DNA of 64,000 bases from Rhodopseudomonas palustris HaA2. GTDB taxonomy: Bacteria > Pseudomonadota > Alphaproteobacteria > Rhizobiales > Xanthobacteraceae. Shown here piece by piece: positions 7,128 through 16,611 of the stretch. The notes under the pieces are model-generated. The model was not told where the DNA came from and made no database searches. It worked only from the letters and a program-made list of their open reading frames with translations. Position numbers and translations under genes: made by a program. Location: NCBI RefSeq assembly GCF_000013365.1, contig NC_007778.1, forward strand, positions 3,782,001 through 3,846,000, in the 5' to 3' direction. Within the stretch, counting starts at the first letter, position 1. Every line of letters starts with the position of its first letter.

Positions 7128-7940
7128 ATGGGCATCCTCAATACCCTGTTCGGCGGCGCAACCGCTACCAGTGCGCAAATCGCAGAAGCCATCACCAAGG
7201 CCGAAGCCGAACTCGCCACCGTGCGAAGCAAGATCAAGGCCGCGATGGCCGGCTTGGCGACGTTCACTGACGAACAGCATATCGCCGCCGAAGCCAAGCA
7301 AGCGGAACTGAAGCGGGCGGAAGCTCGCCTGGTCGCGCGTATCACCGACCTGAGCGCCGACCTCGCGACCGTGAAGGCCGCAGAGGCAGCGGCTGAACGC
7401 GCCGCAGAGGAAGCGGCGTTCGATGCGCGCTTCAAAGCGGCGCGCGCCGCTGTGAACACGGATGCACTTAAGCACCTTCGCGAATATCAGAAGGCAGCCA
7501 CCGCGGTGGCGGCGGCGCTCGCCGCGCTCGAGTCGATCTCTTCCGAAGTGGAGGACGTGAACGCAGAATTGCGCAAGCGCGGCCGTCATGACGAGACGCT
7601 TCCTTCCTACAGTAAGCTGCATCGAAAAGCGCCGGACCGGCCGGAATCGGTCCGCAAGGAACGTTGCAAGGTGTGGGTGCTGACCGACCCCTACAACGGC
7701 GCGGAGACGATCCGCAAGGCCACCATCGGGCCTGACGGCGAAGTTGTACCCATCGGGCAGCCGGACCCGTTCGATCGGCAGGGCTGGCGGCAAGGGACTT
7801 ACCATCTGGAAGAACGTGAGATCGTCGTGGAAAAGGTTTCGTTCCGTCCCGGCACGTATCTCCCGTCCCTCTCGGAAATCGTCTTGCCGCCTGCGCTGCT
7901 CGGGCAGGATTTCATTTGGCCCCGGCCGAAGAAGGCGTAA
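7128..7940 (+). CDS. Coiled-coil protein upstream of the tape-measure gene (270 aa)
   Basis: ATG at 7128 with AAGGA upstream. Residues ~15-150 are a long Ala/Glu/Lys-rich coiled coil (KAEAELATVRSKIKAAMAG; AEAAAERAAEEAAFDARFKA). The C-terminal ~100 residues form a compact domain with KVWVLTDPYNG and FRPGTYLPSLSEIVLPP. No enzyme motif is seen. Directly before a tape-measure gene one often finds tail assembly chaperones or connector proteins, but I see no sequence likeness to those, so its role stays open. Confidence 0.55.
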   Translation: MGILNTLFGGATATSAQIAEAITKAEAELATVRSKIKAAMAGLATFTDEQHIAAEAKQAELKRAEARLVARITDLSADLATVKAAEAAAERAAEEAAFDARFKAARAAVNTDALKHLREYQKAATAVAAALAALESISSEVEDVNAELRKRGRHDETLPSYSKLHRKAPDRPESVRKERCKVWVLTDPYNGAETIRKATIGPDGEVVPIGQPDPFDRQGWRQGTYHLEEREIVVEKVSFRPGTYLPSLSEIVLPPALLGQDFIWPRPKKA

Positions 7941-7945
7941 CCAAC

Positions 7946-10522
7946 GTGGCAACCGGCTTCTCTGTATTCGTGAACATCGGCGGCAAGCTCAACCCGAGCC
8001 TTGCCGCCGCTGTCGGCCAGGCGAAGGCGCAAGTCGGCGGACTTAGCGCTTCGCTCGCCGGCATTGGCGCGCGCTTGAACGCCCCGTTCATTGCCGCAAA
8101 CAAGCACCTGGACGCCACGTCGAAACGTATGGCAGCGGTGCAGCGGAAGGGCCGCGATATGTCGTTGGCCGTGACGGCCCCGGCCGCATGGTTTGGCGCG
8201 AACATGGTCAAGGACGTTGCTGATTTTGCGAAGGCCGGAAACTTTTCGGAGGCGCTTGGCGACATCCCCAAAGAGCAGCGCCTTGAGCTTGAGAAGATCG
8301 CTCAGAGCTTCTCGGCAAAATACGATGCCGGCGGTGCGACCGGCATCATGAAGACTGCGACCGAACTGATCAAAGCCGGCTTCACCTATGCGCAGGCGCG
8401 CGGTTCACTTGAACAAGTGCTTGCCGCGTCGGCGCTGTCTGGTGACATGGCGGCAGCCGATCTCGGCGCGGCGATCAGCAAGAGCATCGTACAGTTTCAA
8501 TTGCCGTTCAAGACGCTGGAACAGGCGTCGGCATCTTCTAAGGTGGTGAGCGACCGCATGGTGTATGCGGCTGTCTCAACCACCGCTTCGATGCGCGATA
8601 TGTCCGAGTCATTCAAATTTGCCGCTGGCATTGCGAGTAGCACGGGTAGCTCGCTTGATCAGACCACCGGCCTGATCATGAAATTCGCGCAGGCCGGCGT
8701 GCTTGGCAGCGAGGCCGGCGTGGCGCTGCGCAGCGCGCTTGTCCGGCTGGTCAAGATGCCGAAGGGCGGCATGGCCGCACTGTCGCGGATCGGAATGAAC
8801 CTTGGCGACTACACGTCGGCACGGCCGATCACCTCGGGTGGCATCGTCGGTGGCTTACAGGCCGGCGGCATTGACGTATCCAAATCCGTCGAAAAGCAGA
8901 TCGCCGCGATCATCAAGGCCGGCGGTGGACAGAGCGCGCAGGTTGCCGCGATCACCAAAGCTGTGCAGAGCGGCATGGGCAGTTCGTCGGCTGTTGACGC
9001 GAATGAGATTGCCGAGTCGGTGAACGCCGCATATACGGCGGCCGGATCGAAGATCGACATTACCAGGTTCTTTGAGGATTTGCGCGCCAAGCTGGAAAGC
9101 GGAGCGGCGACCACCGGCGACATTGCGCAGATCTTGGAGGCCCGGCATATCAGCCGCTACATGGCGTTGCTGCGCGGCGACAAGCTTTCAGACGTGATCG
9201 AAAAGATCGGACGGGAAGCCGATGGATACGCTGAGGCCCGCTACAAAATCGCAAACCAAGGCTTGCCGGCCGAAATCCTGAAATTGAACTCGGCAGTTTT
9301 CGAGTTGAAGAACACGCTGGTTTCGGCGGTGACGCCCGAACTTGTGACCATCTTCGATCGCATCGGCGCATCGTTGAAGGGTATCGCCGGGAGCAATCCG
9401 GCCGTTCTGAAACTCGGCATCGGCTTTGTTGCGGCTGCCGCTGCGGCGGGCCCGCTGATGTTCGCTCTTGGCGCAATCGGCCGGCTCGGGGTGTTCGCGC
9501 TGAAAGGCCTCAGCACGGGGCTGGCACTGTTGCTGGCACCGATCGGCATGGCGGCGCGTGGCATCGTCGGGCTTACCGCTGCACTCTCTGTGGGGCTTGT
9601 GGCGGCCGTGGCGCGGACCCGTGCAGCACTCGCCGGCCTCTTGGCCCTGACGGCGGTCGGCGGCGCTGGCACGGGCCTCGCCGCCATCGGCACGGGCTTG
9701 CTCGCCTTCGGCCGCGCGGTCCTGACGTTCCCGCTGGTGGCCCTGCGTGGCGTCGGGCTCGCGATGGGCGCGCTGCTGTTGAACCCGGTCGGGCTGGTCT
9801 TCACGGGCCTTGTCACCGCCTTGGCCGCGCTTGGGACGTGGATCGCCAACAATTGGGAGGGCCTGAAGAGCTTCTTTGCTGGTTTCGGCGACGGGTTCAT
9901 GAAGGGACTTGGTCCGGCCGCCGGGGTGATCAAGAGCATTGGCGACGGCCTCGCGTCCGCCTTCGGGTGGCTGGGCAAGTTGCTTGGCCCGTTGGACGAG
10001 TCCGGCGCCAAATGGAAGTCGTGGGGAGAGACCATGGGCGGCGCCGTCGCTCAAGGTGTCAACGCGGTGATCGACGGGATCAAGAGCCTGATTGGCTTCT
10101 TCGGCACGGTCATCGAGAAGGCTGTGGCGCTCGGCGGTGCCATCCGTAATCTGTGGTCAGCTCCGAAGGCGTTGCCGAATGCGCCTCGCGCCGCGCCGCC
10201 CATTGCTGGCGCTCGCGCGCTTGGCGGCCCCGTGACCTATGGCAAGCCGTACCTGGTCGGTGAGCGCGGCCCCGAACTGTTCGTGCCCGGCGCGACCGGC
10301 CGAATCGAGACGAACGGCGCTCTGCGGCAAATGACCTCCAGCGGGGCAGCGGCGGCCGCGGGCTCGACGACCACGACCCGCACGAGCACGTATTCGTTTT
10401 CCAACCATTGGACCATCAATGGCGCCGAAAATCCCCGCGCTATTGCCGATCAAATTGACGGCCGGTTCCGGAGGCTGCTTGCAGATCTTGAAAGCGAGCA
10501 AAGGGGGCTGTTGAGCGACTGA
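7946..10522 (+). CDS. Phage tail tape-measure protein
   Basis: An 858-residue protein with the hallmarks of the tape-measure family: a helical N-terminal region, a core with the TELIKAGFTYAQARGSLEQV and GSEAGVALRSALVRL motifs common to this family, a long hydrophobic Gly/Ala-rich block at ~490-630, and near residue 760 the C-terminal GGPV-x-x-G-x-PYLVGERGPELFVP motif. Tape-measure proteins set tail length and enter the host envelope during DNA delivery. GTG 7946 is preferred over the TTG at 7916, which would overlap the previous gene and lacks a ribosome site. No other tail, capsid, portal or terminase gene is visible. Confidence 0.88.
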   Translation: MATGFSVFVNIGGKLNPSLAAAVGQAKAQVGGLSASLAGIGARLNAPFIAANKHLDATSKRMAAVQRKGRDMSLAVTAPAAWFGANMVKDVADFAKAGNFSEALGDIPKEQRLELEKIAQSFSAKYDAGGATGIMKTATELIKAGFTYAQARGSLEQVLAASALSGDMAAADLGAAISKSIVQFQLPFKTLEQASASSKVVSDRMVYAAVSTTASMRDMSESFKFAAGIASSTGSSLDQTTGLIMKFAQAGVLGSEAGVALRSALVRLVKMPKGGMAALSRIGMNLGDYTSARPITSGGIVGGLQAGGIDVSKSVEKQIAAIIKAGGGQSAQVAAITKAVQSGMGSSSAVDANEIAESVNAAYTAAGSKIDITRFFEDLRAKLESGAATTGDIAQILEARHISRYMALLRGDKLSDVIEKIGREADGYAEARYKIANQGLPAEILKLNSAVFELKNTLVSAVTPELVTIFDRIGASLKGIAGSNPAVLKLGIGFVAAAAAAGPLMFALGAIGRLGVFALKGLSTGLALLLAPIGMAARGIVGLTAALSVGLVAAVARTRAALAGLLALTAVGGAGTGLAAIGTGLLAFGRAVLTFPLVALRGVGLAMGALLLNPVGLVFTGLVTALAALGTWIANNWEGLKSFFAGFGDGFMKGLGPAAGVIKSIGDGLASAFGWLGKLLGPLDESGAKWKSWGETMGGAVAQGVNAVIDGIKSLIGFFGTVIEKAVALGGAIRNLWSAPKALPNAPRAAPPIAGARALGGPVTYGKPYLVGERGPELFVPGATGRIETNGALRQMTSSGAAAAAGSTTTTRTSTYSFSNHWTINGAENPRAIADQIDGRFRRLLADLESEQRGLLSD

Positions 10523-10805
10523 AATCTGTCCCTCGCCCGAACACTGTCGAAAGCAAATCGCTTCAGCAGCTAAAATACCGCGGCCACCGAGACCAACACA
10601 AACCACCAATGGAATACCGCAGCTCAGACTCCAACCCTCTTTGAGCACATACAAACGCTCGACAATCGGTCCGGCAACTCTCCGAGCGCCGACGATACCG
10701 CGTGCGGCAACCGCACCTTCAACACAAAATCGCAATGCCCCCTATGAACGTTTGGAAAGCCGAATATGATTACCATCAACAATACTATCGCATACATTCA
10801 CCACA
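10523..10805. other. Gap between element and defence operon, with a possible 21-codon leader frame
   Basis: No clear gene. Base composition shifts here towards less GC, continuing into the next gene. An ATG frame at 10744-10809 (MNVWKAEYDYHQQYYRIHSP, then one more residue) ends so that its TGA overlaps the TTG at 10806, suggesting possible coupling to the kinase gene, which has no ribosome site of its own. The promoter of the defence operon must lie here; no strong consensus is seen. Confidence 0.3.
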
Positions 10806-13800
10806 TTGAGGCCCCCATTGAAATCCCGAACGCCCTACCGCACATTCCGCGATAACTCAAAAGCCAAGGCCGCCGTTTACAAGGCAATCAGAACGATTCG
10901 CGACCAACGCTCCCGCAACCTAGTACGGGGAGCCATCGCGAGGAACACCGATTCGTCGCCCTCGCTTTCGATCAACACTCTCCGTCGCCAAGCAGATCCG
11001 GGGGACCTTTGCCTCGCAACAACTCTCCTCCTAGGTCAAAACGGCCCATTTCCGTTGCCGCAGCTCGGAGGCACCTACCGTAACCTCATTATCAAGCACA
11101 CGATGCTGGCGACAGAACCCGACTCCGAGGTCGCTTTTGTTGTCGGTCACGTGAACGGCTGGGCGGACAACGCCAGACGCATCCTCGCCGACATGTCGGA
11201 ACTAGCGCGATTGCCGCAGTACCAACCATCCCTTGCAATGGAAGCGCTCGCCGCGTTCGCGGAGTCGTACGGCTCATCCTTCTATATCCTGCGGAAGACT
11301 GCATACCTAATGTCCCGCTACGCTGACGACTCAACACTCCAGTCAGCATTCCAACGGATTGCAAAAGCGTTCAACCAATCCGCTTATCCCGAGCCATACT
11401 TTTCTGCCCTTCAATTGATGGAAACCGACTCCAGCTACTGTTCCACCGCGACCACCCGCGTCCGCCTCTTTCAAAAGTATGTTGAAGACGACTATCGCCA
11501 ATATCTCCCCTTGAACGAACTCGTTCCGACCCCGCTCTCTCGGACTGATCTTGCCGCGCTTCTTCGTCGCTCCCACTCAAGTTCTCTTGTCGATGAACTC
11601 GCCGCACTCGCTATAACCGCACATCTCAGATCGTTCTGGCCAGCCTTATTTGACCAGACCATCGCCCTTCTCGATCCGTCTATTGCACACCTCTTTCTTG
11701 AGTTCTTGTCGATTCCGTTCGACCCATCCGCTCTGTATTCGGACGTCGCTCGCATGGACGCGGACGTGGTATATTACCAGCGCGCAGCCGCCTTTTGCGA
11801 GTTCAAAGATTGCGCCATCTTCCGTCGTTCAGTGGACGCAATTCTTGTACCACGATTGATGGAAGACATCTCACCACCCGTCGACACAGACACCTCGCCG
11901 CACTTCCATACCAAGATGCCAGACCTCATCAAGGCTACACAAGGCTTCGTTTCTCCCACCGACTACGAACGAGTACAGAGCTGCGGGACATTCCTCCGAA
12001 CCGTGCAATTCCTACAGTTCCTGAACACTCAACGAAACTACTCACCCCTGTCCGCCCATGACTTCCGATTCATCTGCGAACATACCGTCGCCCTCGACAT
12101 ACTATTGTGCGACTCAGAGATCGAGATGCTCTACGCATCATCGGACGACGACTCACGCCCACTGATAACCGTTCTCGCGCTCGCACTACATAAAGCAAAA
12201 AGTCGCGACGATGACATCGATTTCAAATTTCGCCACTCGCTCTGCAATACAGTAATCACTCAATTCAATGGGAGCCTCGAAGCCTTCATTGCTTGGCTAC
12301 TTCCGAATACCCCCTCCATTGCCGACTACCTCCTAACAATACTCGACAGACCAACACTCCAGAAACTCTACTGGATAGTCAGATCAGCAGACGAAGCGGA
12401 TCGCACGAGACAATCGCTACTGCGCACCGTCGGAAAACAACGAAATCAGATCGCACATCTGATAGAGGCTGACGCAATCGAAGCGCGGCGCCAAGTCGCA
12501 AAACTTCGAAAGTTCTTCGATGACAGCCGCATCTATGTCGACGGCCCAGCGATGAAAGAGTGGCTGGTCGCAAACCCCAGCACCTACGCTCAACAATACG
12601 TAAAGATGATTGAGCACGAGTTCAGCTCGTTGACATTCCTGTCAACATCAACCAGCGGAAAACTAGTAATCACGGAGTGGAGCGATCTCGACTACGTCTT
12701 AGTCGAAGCCGGAAAAGCCGCGTTTGAGCAGTTCTGCACAAACAAGCAGTTCGGGATTGAGTCGTACCTTGGTCGGCGCATTCGCCACAACACTATGAGC
12801 GGGATGATGCGAGGCGGCATCGACGACCTAATCGAGTCACCCACTTATGATTTGCTAACATATGATAGCGCTTTTGTTGACGCCAACAAGCGATGGGTTG
12901 CTTCTTATCACCGAACGATTGAGCACTTGCGGAAGGATCTACTGCAGTTTCGGTCCGACGCAAAGCCATTGGGAATCTTCAACTCAACTCTGAAGCGCGA
13001 CGACAATACCAACCTCGCCATCGCATCCCTTCGAAACATGCTATTGAATGGACGCAATCCGTTATTGATGAACGACCTGCTTATACGCTTCTGCTGGCAA
13101 GAGATTAACCCTCAGCTTCAAACTGCCTCACGCATGATTTCCATCGACCTCGTGAAAGAGGCCACGAGAGAAATCGAACAGCATTTCTTTCATTTCGATT
13201 CCGACGATCTCCAGCGACGATACCGACAACAACTCAGAGCGCTAGTCCACGAACGCTTCATGCGACTCGGTAGTTGGTTTCGACAACCCGAGGATGGCTT
13301 TGTGAGCGCACGCACTCGTCAACTCTGCGAACTCGTTCTTGTCGAGGCCACAGATAGTAACTTATTTGGCACACCAACGGTCGAGTGGTCCGGTGACGCT
13401 CTCGACCTGGAAATCGATGGTCTATCCGTCCACCGAATGTACGATTGCCTCTTCGTTATTCTTCACAATGCGCTTACTCACGGACAAGAGAACGGCCTCA
13501 TAACAATTCAGGTCTCACAGGAGGCCATGGCCTTCGAGAGCGTCGGCCACCTCAAGGCCACCGTTTCCTCTCGTTTCTCCAGCACAAGCGACAGGTCAAA
13601 ACACATAGCGCGATTGGCAGAGAGCTTCGGATATGGAGATCCAGAGTCAGCCATGGTAACTGAAGGATATTCAGGAATTAAAAAGCTACGGTATATAACA
13701 CGAACTGGCGACAACTATTCGAATGCCGGATACACTATTGATGCCGACACCTGCTCTGTCTTCTTCACACTTGCGGTCGAATTAGCTGATCTCGAAAGGC

Positions 13801-13811
13801 CAGATGTATGA
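10806..13811 (+). CDS. dtcA: Detocs sensor histidine kinase DtcA
   Basis: A 1,001-residue protein, mostly helical, with no membrane span. The C-terminal ~350 residues look like a divergent histidine kinase: a possible phospho-acceptor His at 661 (RRIRHNTMSG), an ATPase N-box FVILHNALTHG (Asn about 888) and a late Gly-rich EGYSGIKKLR. The long N-terminal region probably senses infection. In the characterised Detocs system DtcA autophosphorylates on sensing phage and passes phosphate to DtcB or DtcC. The stop overlaps the next start as ATGA. The TTG start (10806, or 10818) is uncertain because no Shine-Dalgarno is visible. Codon use differs from the GC-rich core genes, a sign of transfer. Confidence 0.82.
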   Translation: MRPPLKSRTPYRTFRDNSKAKAAVYKAIRTIRDQRSRNLVRGAIARNTDSSPSLSINTLRRQADPGDLCLATTLLLGQNGPFPLPQLGGTYRNLIIKHTMLATEPDSEVAFVVGHVNGWADNARRILADMSELARLPQYQPSLAMEALAAFAESYGSSFYILRKTAYLMSRYADDSTLQSAFQRIAKAFNQSAYPEPYFSALQLMETDSSYCSTATTRVRLFQKYVEDDYRQYLPLNELVPTPLSRTDLAALLRRSHSSSLVDELAALAITAHLRSFWPALFDQTIALLDPSIAHLFLEFLSIPFDPSALYSDVARMDADVVYYQRAAAFCEFKDCAIFRRSVDAILVPRLMEDISPPVDTDTSPHFHTKMPDLIKATQGFVSPTDYERVQSCGTFLRTVQFLQFLNTQRNYSPLSAHDFRFICEHTVALDILLCDSEIEMLYASSDDDSRPLITVLALALHKAKSRDDDIDFKFRHSLCNTVITQFNGSLEAFIAWLLPNTPSIADYLLTILDRPTLQKLYWIVRSADEADRTRQSLLRTVGKQRNQIAHLIEADAIEARRQVAKLRKFFDDSRIYVDGPAMKEWLVANPSTYAQQYVKMIEHEFSSLTFLSTSTSGKLVITEWSDLDYVLVEAGKAAFEQFCTNKQFGIESYLGRRIRHNTMSGMMRGGIDDLIESPTYDLLTYDSAFVDANKRWVASYHRTIEHLRKDLLQFRSDAKPLGIFNSTLKRDDNTNLAIASLRNMLLNGRNPLLMNDLLIRFCWQEINPQLQTASRMISIDLVKEATREIEQHFFHFDSDDLQRRYRQQLRALVHERFMRLGSWFRQPEDGFVSARTRQLCELVLVEATDSNLFGTPTVEWSGDALDLEIDGLSVHRMYDCLFVILHNALTHGQENGLITIQVSQEAMAFESVGHLKATVSSRFSSTSDRSKHIARLAESFGYGDPESAMVTEGYSGIKKLRYITRTGDNYSNAGYTIDADTCSVFFTLAVELADLERPDV

Positions 13812-14266
13812 AAGTATTGCTAGTTGAGGACGAGGAGCACAAGGCCAATGACTTGACGGCTCGACTCTACAAACTTGGTATCGCGAAACACGACTTGACA
13901 ACGGTGAGCGGCGTGCGACACGCCGTGCTTCATGTGACGGAAGGCCACTTCTCATTGATCATCGTGGATATGGCACTACCCACTTTTTCGGACATTTCTA
14001 GTGAAGGAAGCGGAGGCGGCGACGCCCAAGCGGTAGGAGGCATAGAAGTATTGCGGGCCCTTTTCGCAGCCGGCGTCAGCAGCACGATCATCATCGTCAC
14101 CCAATATCCCGACATTATCGTGAGCGGAACTAGGGTTCGACTTACGAGCGCAGCGCGGGTTCTTTCCAAAAAATACAAACAGAACGTTCTCGGCGCTGTG
14201 TTGTATTCATATAAGAGCCCTGATTGGGAGACGGCATTCGACACGTTGGTCAGGAAAGCACAATGA
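13808..14266 (+). CDS. dtcB: Detocs free receiver protein DtcB
   Basis: 152 residues forming a stand-alone receiver domain: acidic pocket E7/D8 (VEDEEHKA), phospho-acceptor D54 (IIVDMALP), T98 (IIVTQYP) and a Lys near 121. A Gly-rich insert follows the acceptor (SEGSGGGDAQAVGG), and a similar insert occurs in the receiver of the next gene, so both probably dock on the same kinase. No output domain is present. In Detocs this protein is a phosphate sink that prevents accidental firing of the toxic effector. It is ATGA-coupled at both ends. Confidence 0.85.
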   Translation: MKVLLVEDEEHKANDLTARLYKLGIAKHDLTTVSGVRHAVLHVTEGHFSLIIVDMALPTFSDISSEGSGGGDAQAVGGIEVLRALFAAGVSSTIIIVTQYPDIIVSGTRVRLTSAARVLSKKYKQNVLGAVLYSYKSPDWETAFDTLVRKAQ

Positions 14267-15402
14267 GAGTGGTCGTCTTTGAAGACAACGATGACAAATG
14301 GAGCGACATCAATTCGGTTTTGGTTGAAAAGGGAGTCCGCGCCTCCGGGATCAGACGCGTCGACAACGTCGCGCAATTTGTGGAGATTTGTCGTGCACAA
14401 ATTGACCTCTGCATCATTGACCTCCTTATGCCCGGAGTTCGTGGCGGTGACTGCCGGAGCGCTGGCGGTGAACTTCTCCAGATGCTCGACTTCTCCGGCA
14501 TGCAGCGGATTCCGGTGCTTGCCATTACTGCATTTCCGGGAGAAGCGGACCAGCAACGCCAGGCATTCGCCGCCCGAGGATGTATCATCTATGACTACAA
14601 CGAGCGTCACGTGTGGTTGCAAGCGCTCGACATCTTTATCGCGCAGGCCAAAGAGAAGGGTCGATACGAGTTTCTAATCTTCACATCTATCAAGGCAGAA
14701 CGCGATGCATACCTCGCATTGATGCAATCGCGTGTGGAGAGTACGCAACGCATTGGATTGGATTTGCTGGAATTTGACATTGATGGAAGGCCCGGTGCGG
14801 CAATTCTTCTCCCCCGGATGGGCCTAATCAACGCCGCTGTTACGGTGGCGCGCGCCCTTGAGTCATATTCCCCAAATGCCGTTGCTATGAGCGGGATCTG
14901 CGCTGGTGTTGCTCCAAATGCGACAATGGGACAACTTTTGGCAGCCGATGTTGTTTGGGAATATCAATCTGGTAAGTGGCTGGACGATGCATTCGAATCG
15001 GAACCCTATCAAGTGAGTATCCCGCAGGCGACTCGACTTACATTGAGCAAGCTCCTTGAGGCTGAGTCGCTAGTTGCCAGGCTTGAACGTAATTATTCAG
15101 GTGACGTTAGACCCACGCACATATCAGCACCAAAATTGGCTCCGTTCGCCACGGGCTCGGCTGTCATTGCAGACGGTAGACGGCTGGAGTACGTCCGAGA
15201 CCAGCACCGGAAGGTGGCCGGCTTGGACATGGAGGTATTTGGCTTTCATCGCGCCGTTGAGCTGTCCGGTCAGTCCATTCATTCATTCAGTGCCAAGGTC
15301 GTTGTTGATATGGCGGATACTGCAAAGGGAGATAGTCTCCACAAATATGGGTGCCACGTGTCCGCTCAGTTCGTCTTGGACGCAATCCGGGCTCTCCGTT
15401 AG
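14263..15402 (+). CDS. dtcC: Detocs effector DtcC: receiver fused to a nucleoside phosphorylase-type ATP-cleaving domain
   Basis: 379 residues from the ATG at 14263, which overlaps the dtcB stop as ATGA. Residues 1-~120 are a receiver (E7/D8, acceptor D53 in IIDLLMP). Residues ~128-379 are a PNP/UDP-phosphorylase fold: MSGICAGV in the phosphate-binding loop region, GLDMEVFGF (MxE-type nucleoside site, about 322-327) and VVDMADTAKGD near the catalytic Asp. In characterised Detocs, phosphorylated DtcC cleaves the adenine from ATP and halts infected cells. The receiver/PNP fusion is what separates this from housekeeping nucleosidases. Confidence 0.87.
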   Translation: MRVVVFEDNDDKWSDINSVLVEKGVRASGIRRVDNVAQFVEICRAQIDLCIIDLLMPGVRGGDCRSAGGELLQMLDFSGMQRIPVLAITAFPGEADQQRQAFAARGCIIYDYNERHVWLQALDIFIAQAKEKGRYEFLIFTSIKAERDAYLALMQSRVESTQRIGLDLLEFDIDGRPGAAILLPRMGLINAAVTVARALESYSPNAVAMSGICAGVAPNATMGQLLAADVVWEYQSGKWLDDAFESEPYQVSIPQATRLTLSKLLEAESLVARLERNYSGDVRPTHISAPKLAPFATGSAVIADGRRLEYVRDQHRKVAGLDMEVFGFHRAVELSGQSIHSFSAKVVVDMADTAKGDSLHKYGCHVSAQFVLDAIRALR

Positions 15403-15563
15403 CGGGTCTGACAGGTATGCACCTTCGGCGCGCGCTATCCCGGCCTCTCTGAAAGATCGGTGTCCCGCTTGGGGGCGACCGATATGTACCGCGACCTGCA
15501 GCCTCGCGATCGAACGCGAGTGATTGATTATACGTTGAAACACTGTCGCAACCGGAGGAGCCA

Positions 15564-15782
15564 ATGGTGGACGACACCGAGCATGAAGCGCTGCTAGAAC
15601 TGCTCCGCCACAGTGATCGCCTCATTTGGTTGATGGCGAAGGAAGCTGGCGGCAAGGTGACGATCAGCAGCGCAACCGAAGCTGCCCATGATCCGACGAG
15701 GGCGATGCTGATGTACGGCTGCGACGCCGACCAAAGGCTGACGATCGAGGCGGTTGAATGCGTTAGTGTTAGAGGGACTTGA
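15564..15782 (+). CDS. Small hypothetical protein (72 aa)
   Basis: ATG at 15564 with GGAGG about six bases upstream. The product is acidic and helical (HEALLELLRHSDRLIWLMAK). No family recognised. Its TGA overlaps the ATG of the following nuclease (TGATG), so the pair is probably co-translated. It could be a partner or immunity factor of that nuclease, but nothing in the sequence proves it. Confidence 0.5.
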   Translation: MVDDTEHEALLELLRHSDRLIWLMAKEAGGKVTISSATEAAHDPTRAMLMYGCDADQRLTIEAVECVSVRGT

Positions 15783-16258
15783 TGACACTGCGTGCCATGA
15801 CCTTGATTTTGACTTGCCTTATCCCGCTCGCTGCGACGCATGCGGAGCCTATCGACGGAGCCAGAATCCGAGTCATTGACGGGGATACGATCCGCATCGA
15901 CCGGCAGAAGCCGGATCATAGGCTTGTCGGCTTCAACGCTCCCGAGACACGCCGAGCCAAGAACGAAGCGGAGCGGGAGCTTGGCGGCCGCGCTACCGCC
16001 CGTTTGCGCGAGATACTGCGCGGCGGCAAGCTGGACTACACGGTCGTGCCTTGCGCATGTAGACCCGGCACAGAAGGAACGATGGCCTGCAACTTCGGCC
16101 GCCGCTGCGGGATGCTGAAGGCCGACGGCGTGGAAGTCGGGACCGTACTGATCCGGGAGGGGCTGGCCGTGCCGTTCATGTGCGGCCCGACGAGCTGTCC
16201 GCGAACGCCCAATCAGTGGCGGCAGCCGCAGAGAGCCCCGCAGGCGGAGAAGCCGTAG
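15782..16258 (+). CDS. Secreted staphylococcal-nuclease-like protein
   Basis: 158 residues beginning with a signal peptide (LILTCLIPLAATHAEP), then an SNase-like barrel: IRVIDGDTIRI carries the Ca-binding Asp residues and HRLVGFNAPETRR the catalytic Arg/Glu region. Four further cysteines (CACRPG, ACNFGRRCG, MCGPTSC) could form disulfides in the periplasm. The expected role is a Ca-dependent nuclease acting outside the cytoplasm. The family also has non-catalytic members, so activity is probable rather than certain. It is coupled to the upstream small gene. Confidence 0.75.
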   Translation: MTLRAMTLILTCLIPLAATHAEPIDGARIRVIDGDTIRIDRQKPDHRLVGFNAPETRRAKNEAERELGGRATARLREILRGGKLDYTVVPCACRPGTEGTMACNFGRRCGMLKADGVEVGTVLIREGLAVPFMCGPTSCPRTPNQWRQPQRAPQAEKP

Positions 16259-16411
16259 CCCTCCCCAACCGTCTTTCCGCTCACCGCACGCCACGGCGAC
16301 GGCCAGCACGCCGTCCGTCAGTGGCAGTGCGGCTATGCTAGAGCCGGGCCTACCCCGGTGCACAACTTTTGCGTGTTCTATTTTGGAAATTAGTGTAAGT
16401 ACGAGCGCTCT

Positions 16412-16585
16412 TTAGCTTTCGGCGGAATCCTCTATTTCCGCGAGGTCGTTGTGCGGGTCCGCAATTTCCATGGCGACCATCTTAAGGAGGTAGACTGCGT
16501 GATCGAGATGCAGCGCCTGACATTGCTCGATGCAGGTCGCAAGTCTATCGCATAGCTGCTCGAAATCATCGTCTCTGGTGCTCAT
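16412..16585 (-). CDS. Small hypothetical protein (57 aa), LuxI-side copy
   Basis: Minus strand, ATG at 16585 with GGTGGG five bases upstream. It is acidic and helical: LCDRLATCIEQCQALHLDH, then AVYLLKMVAMEIAD. Its core resembles the protein at 18789-18959 (SYLLSMAKLEADE), so the two may be paralogues on either side of the quorum-sensing genes. Function unknown. Confidence 0.5.
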   Translation of the reverse strand: MSTRDDDFEQLCDRLATCIEQCQALHLDHAVYLLKMVAMEIADPHNDLAEIEDSAES

Positions 16586-16611
16586 GATACCCACCCGATA
16601 GGATTTGGATA

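Noticed and set aside
14640-15402. Housekeeping 5'-methylthioadenosine/S-adenosylhomocysteine nucleosidase
   Set aside because: The domain is fused to a receiver and coupled to a kinase and a second receiver, which fits Detocs instead.
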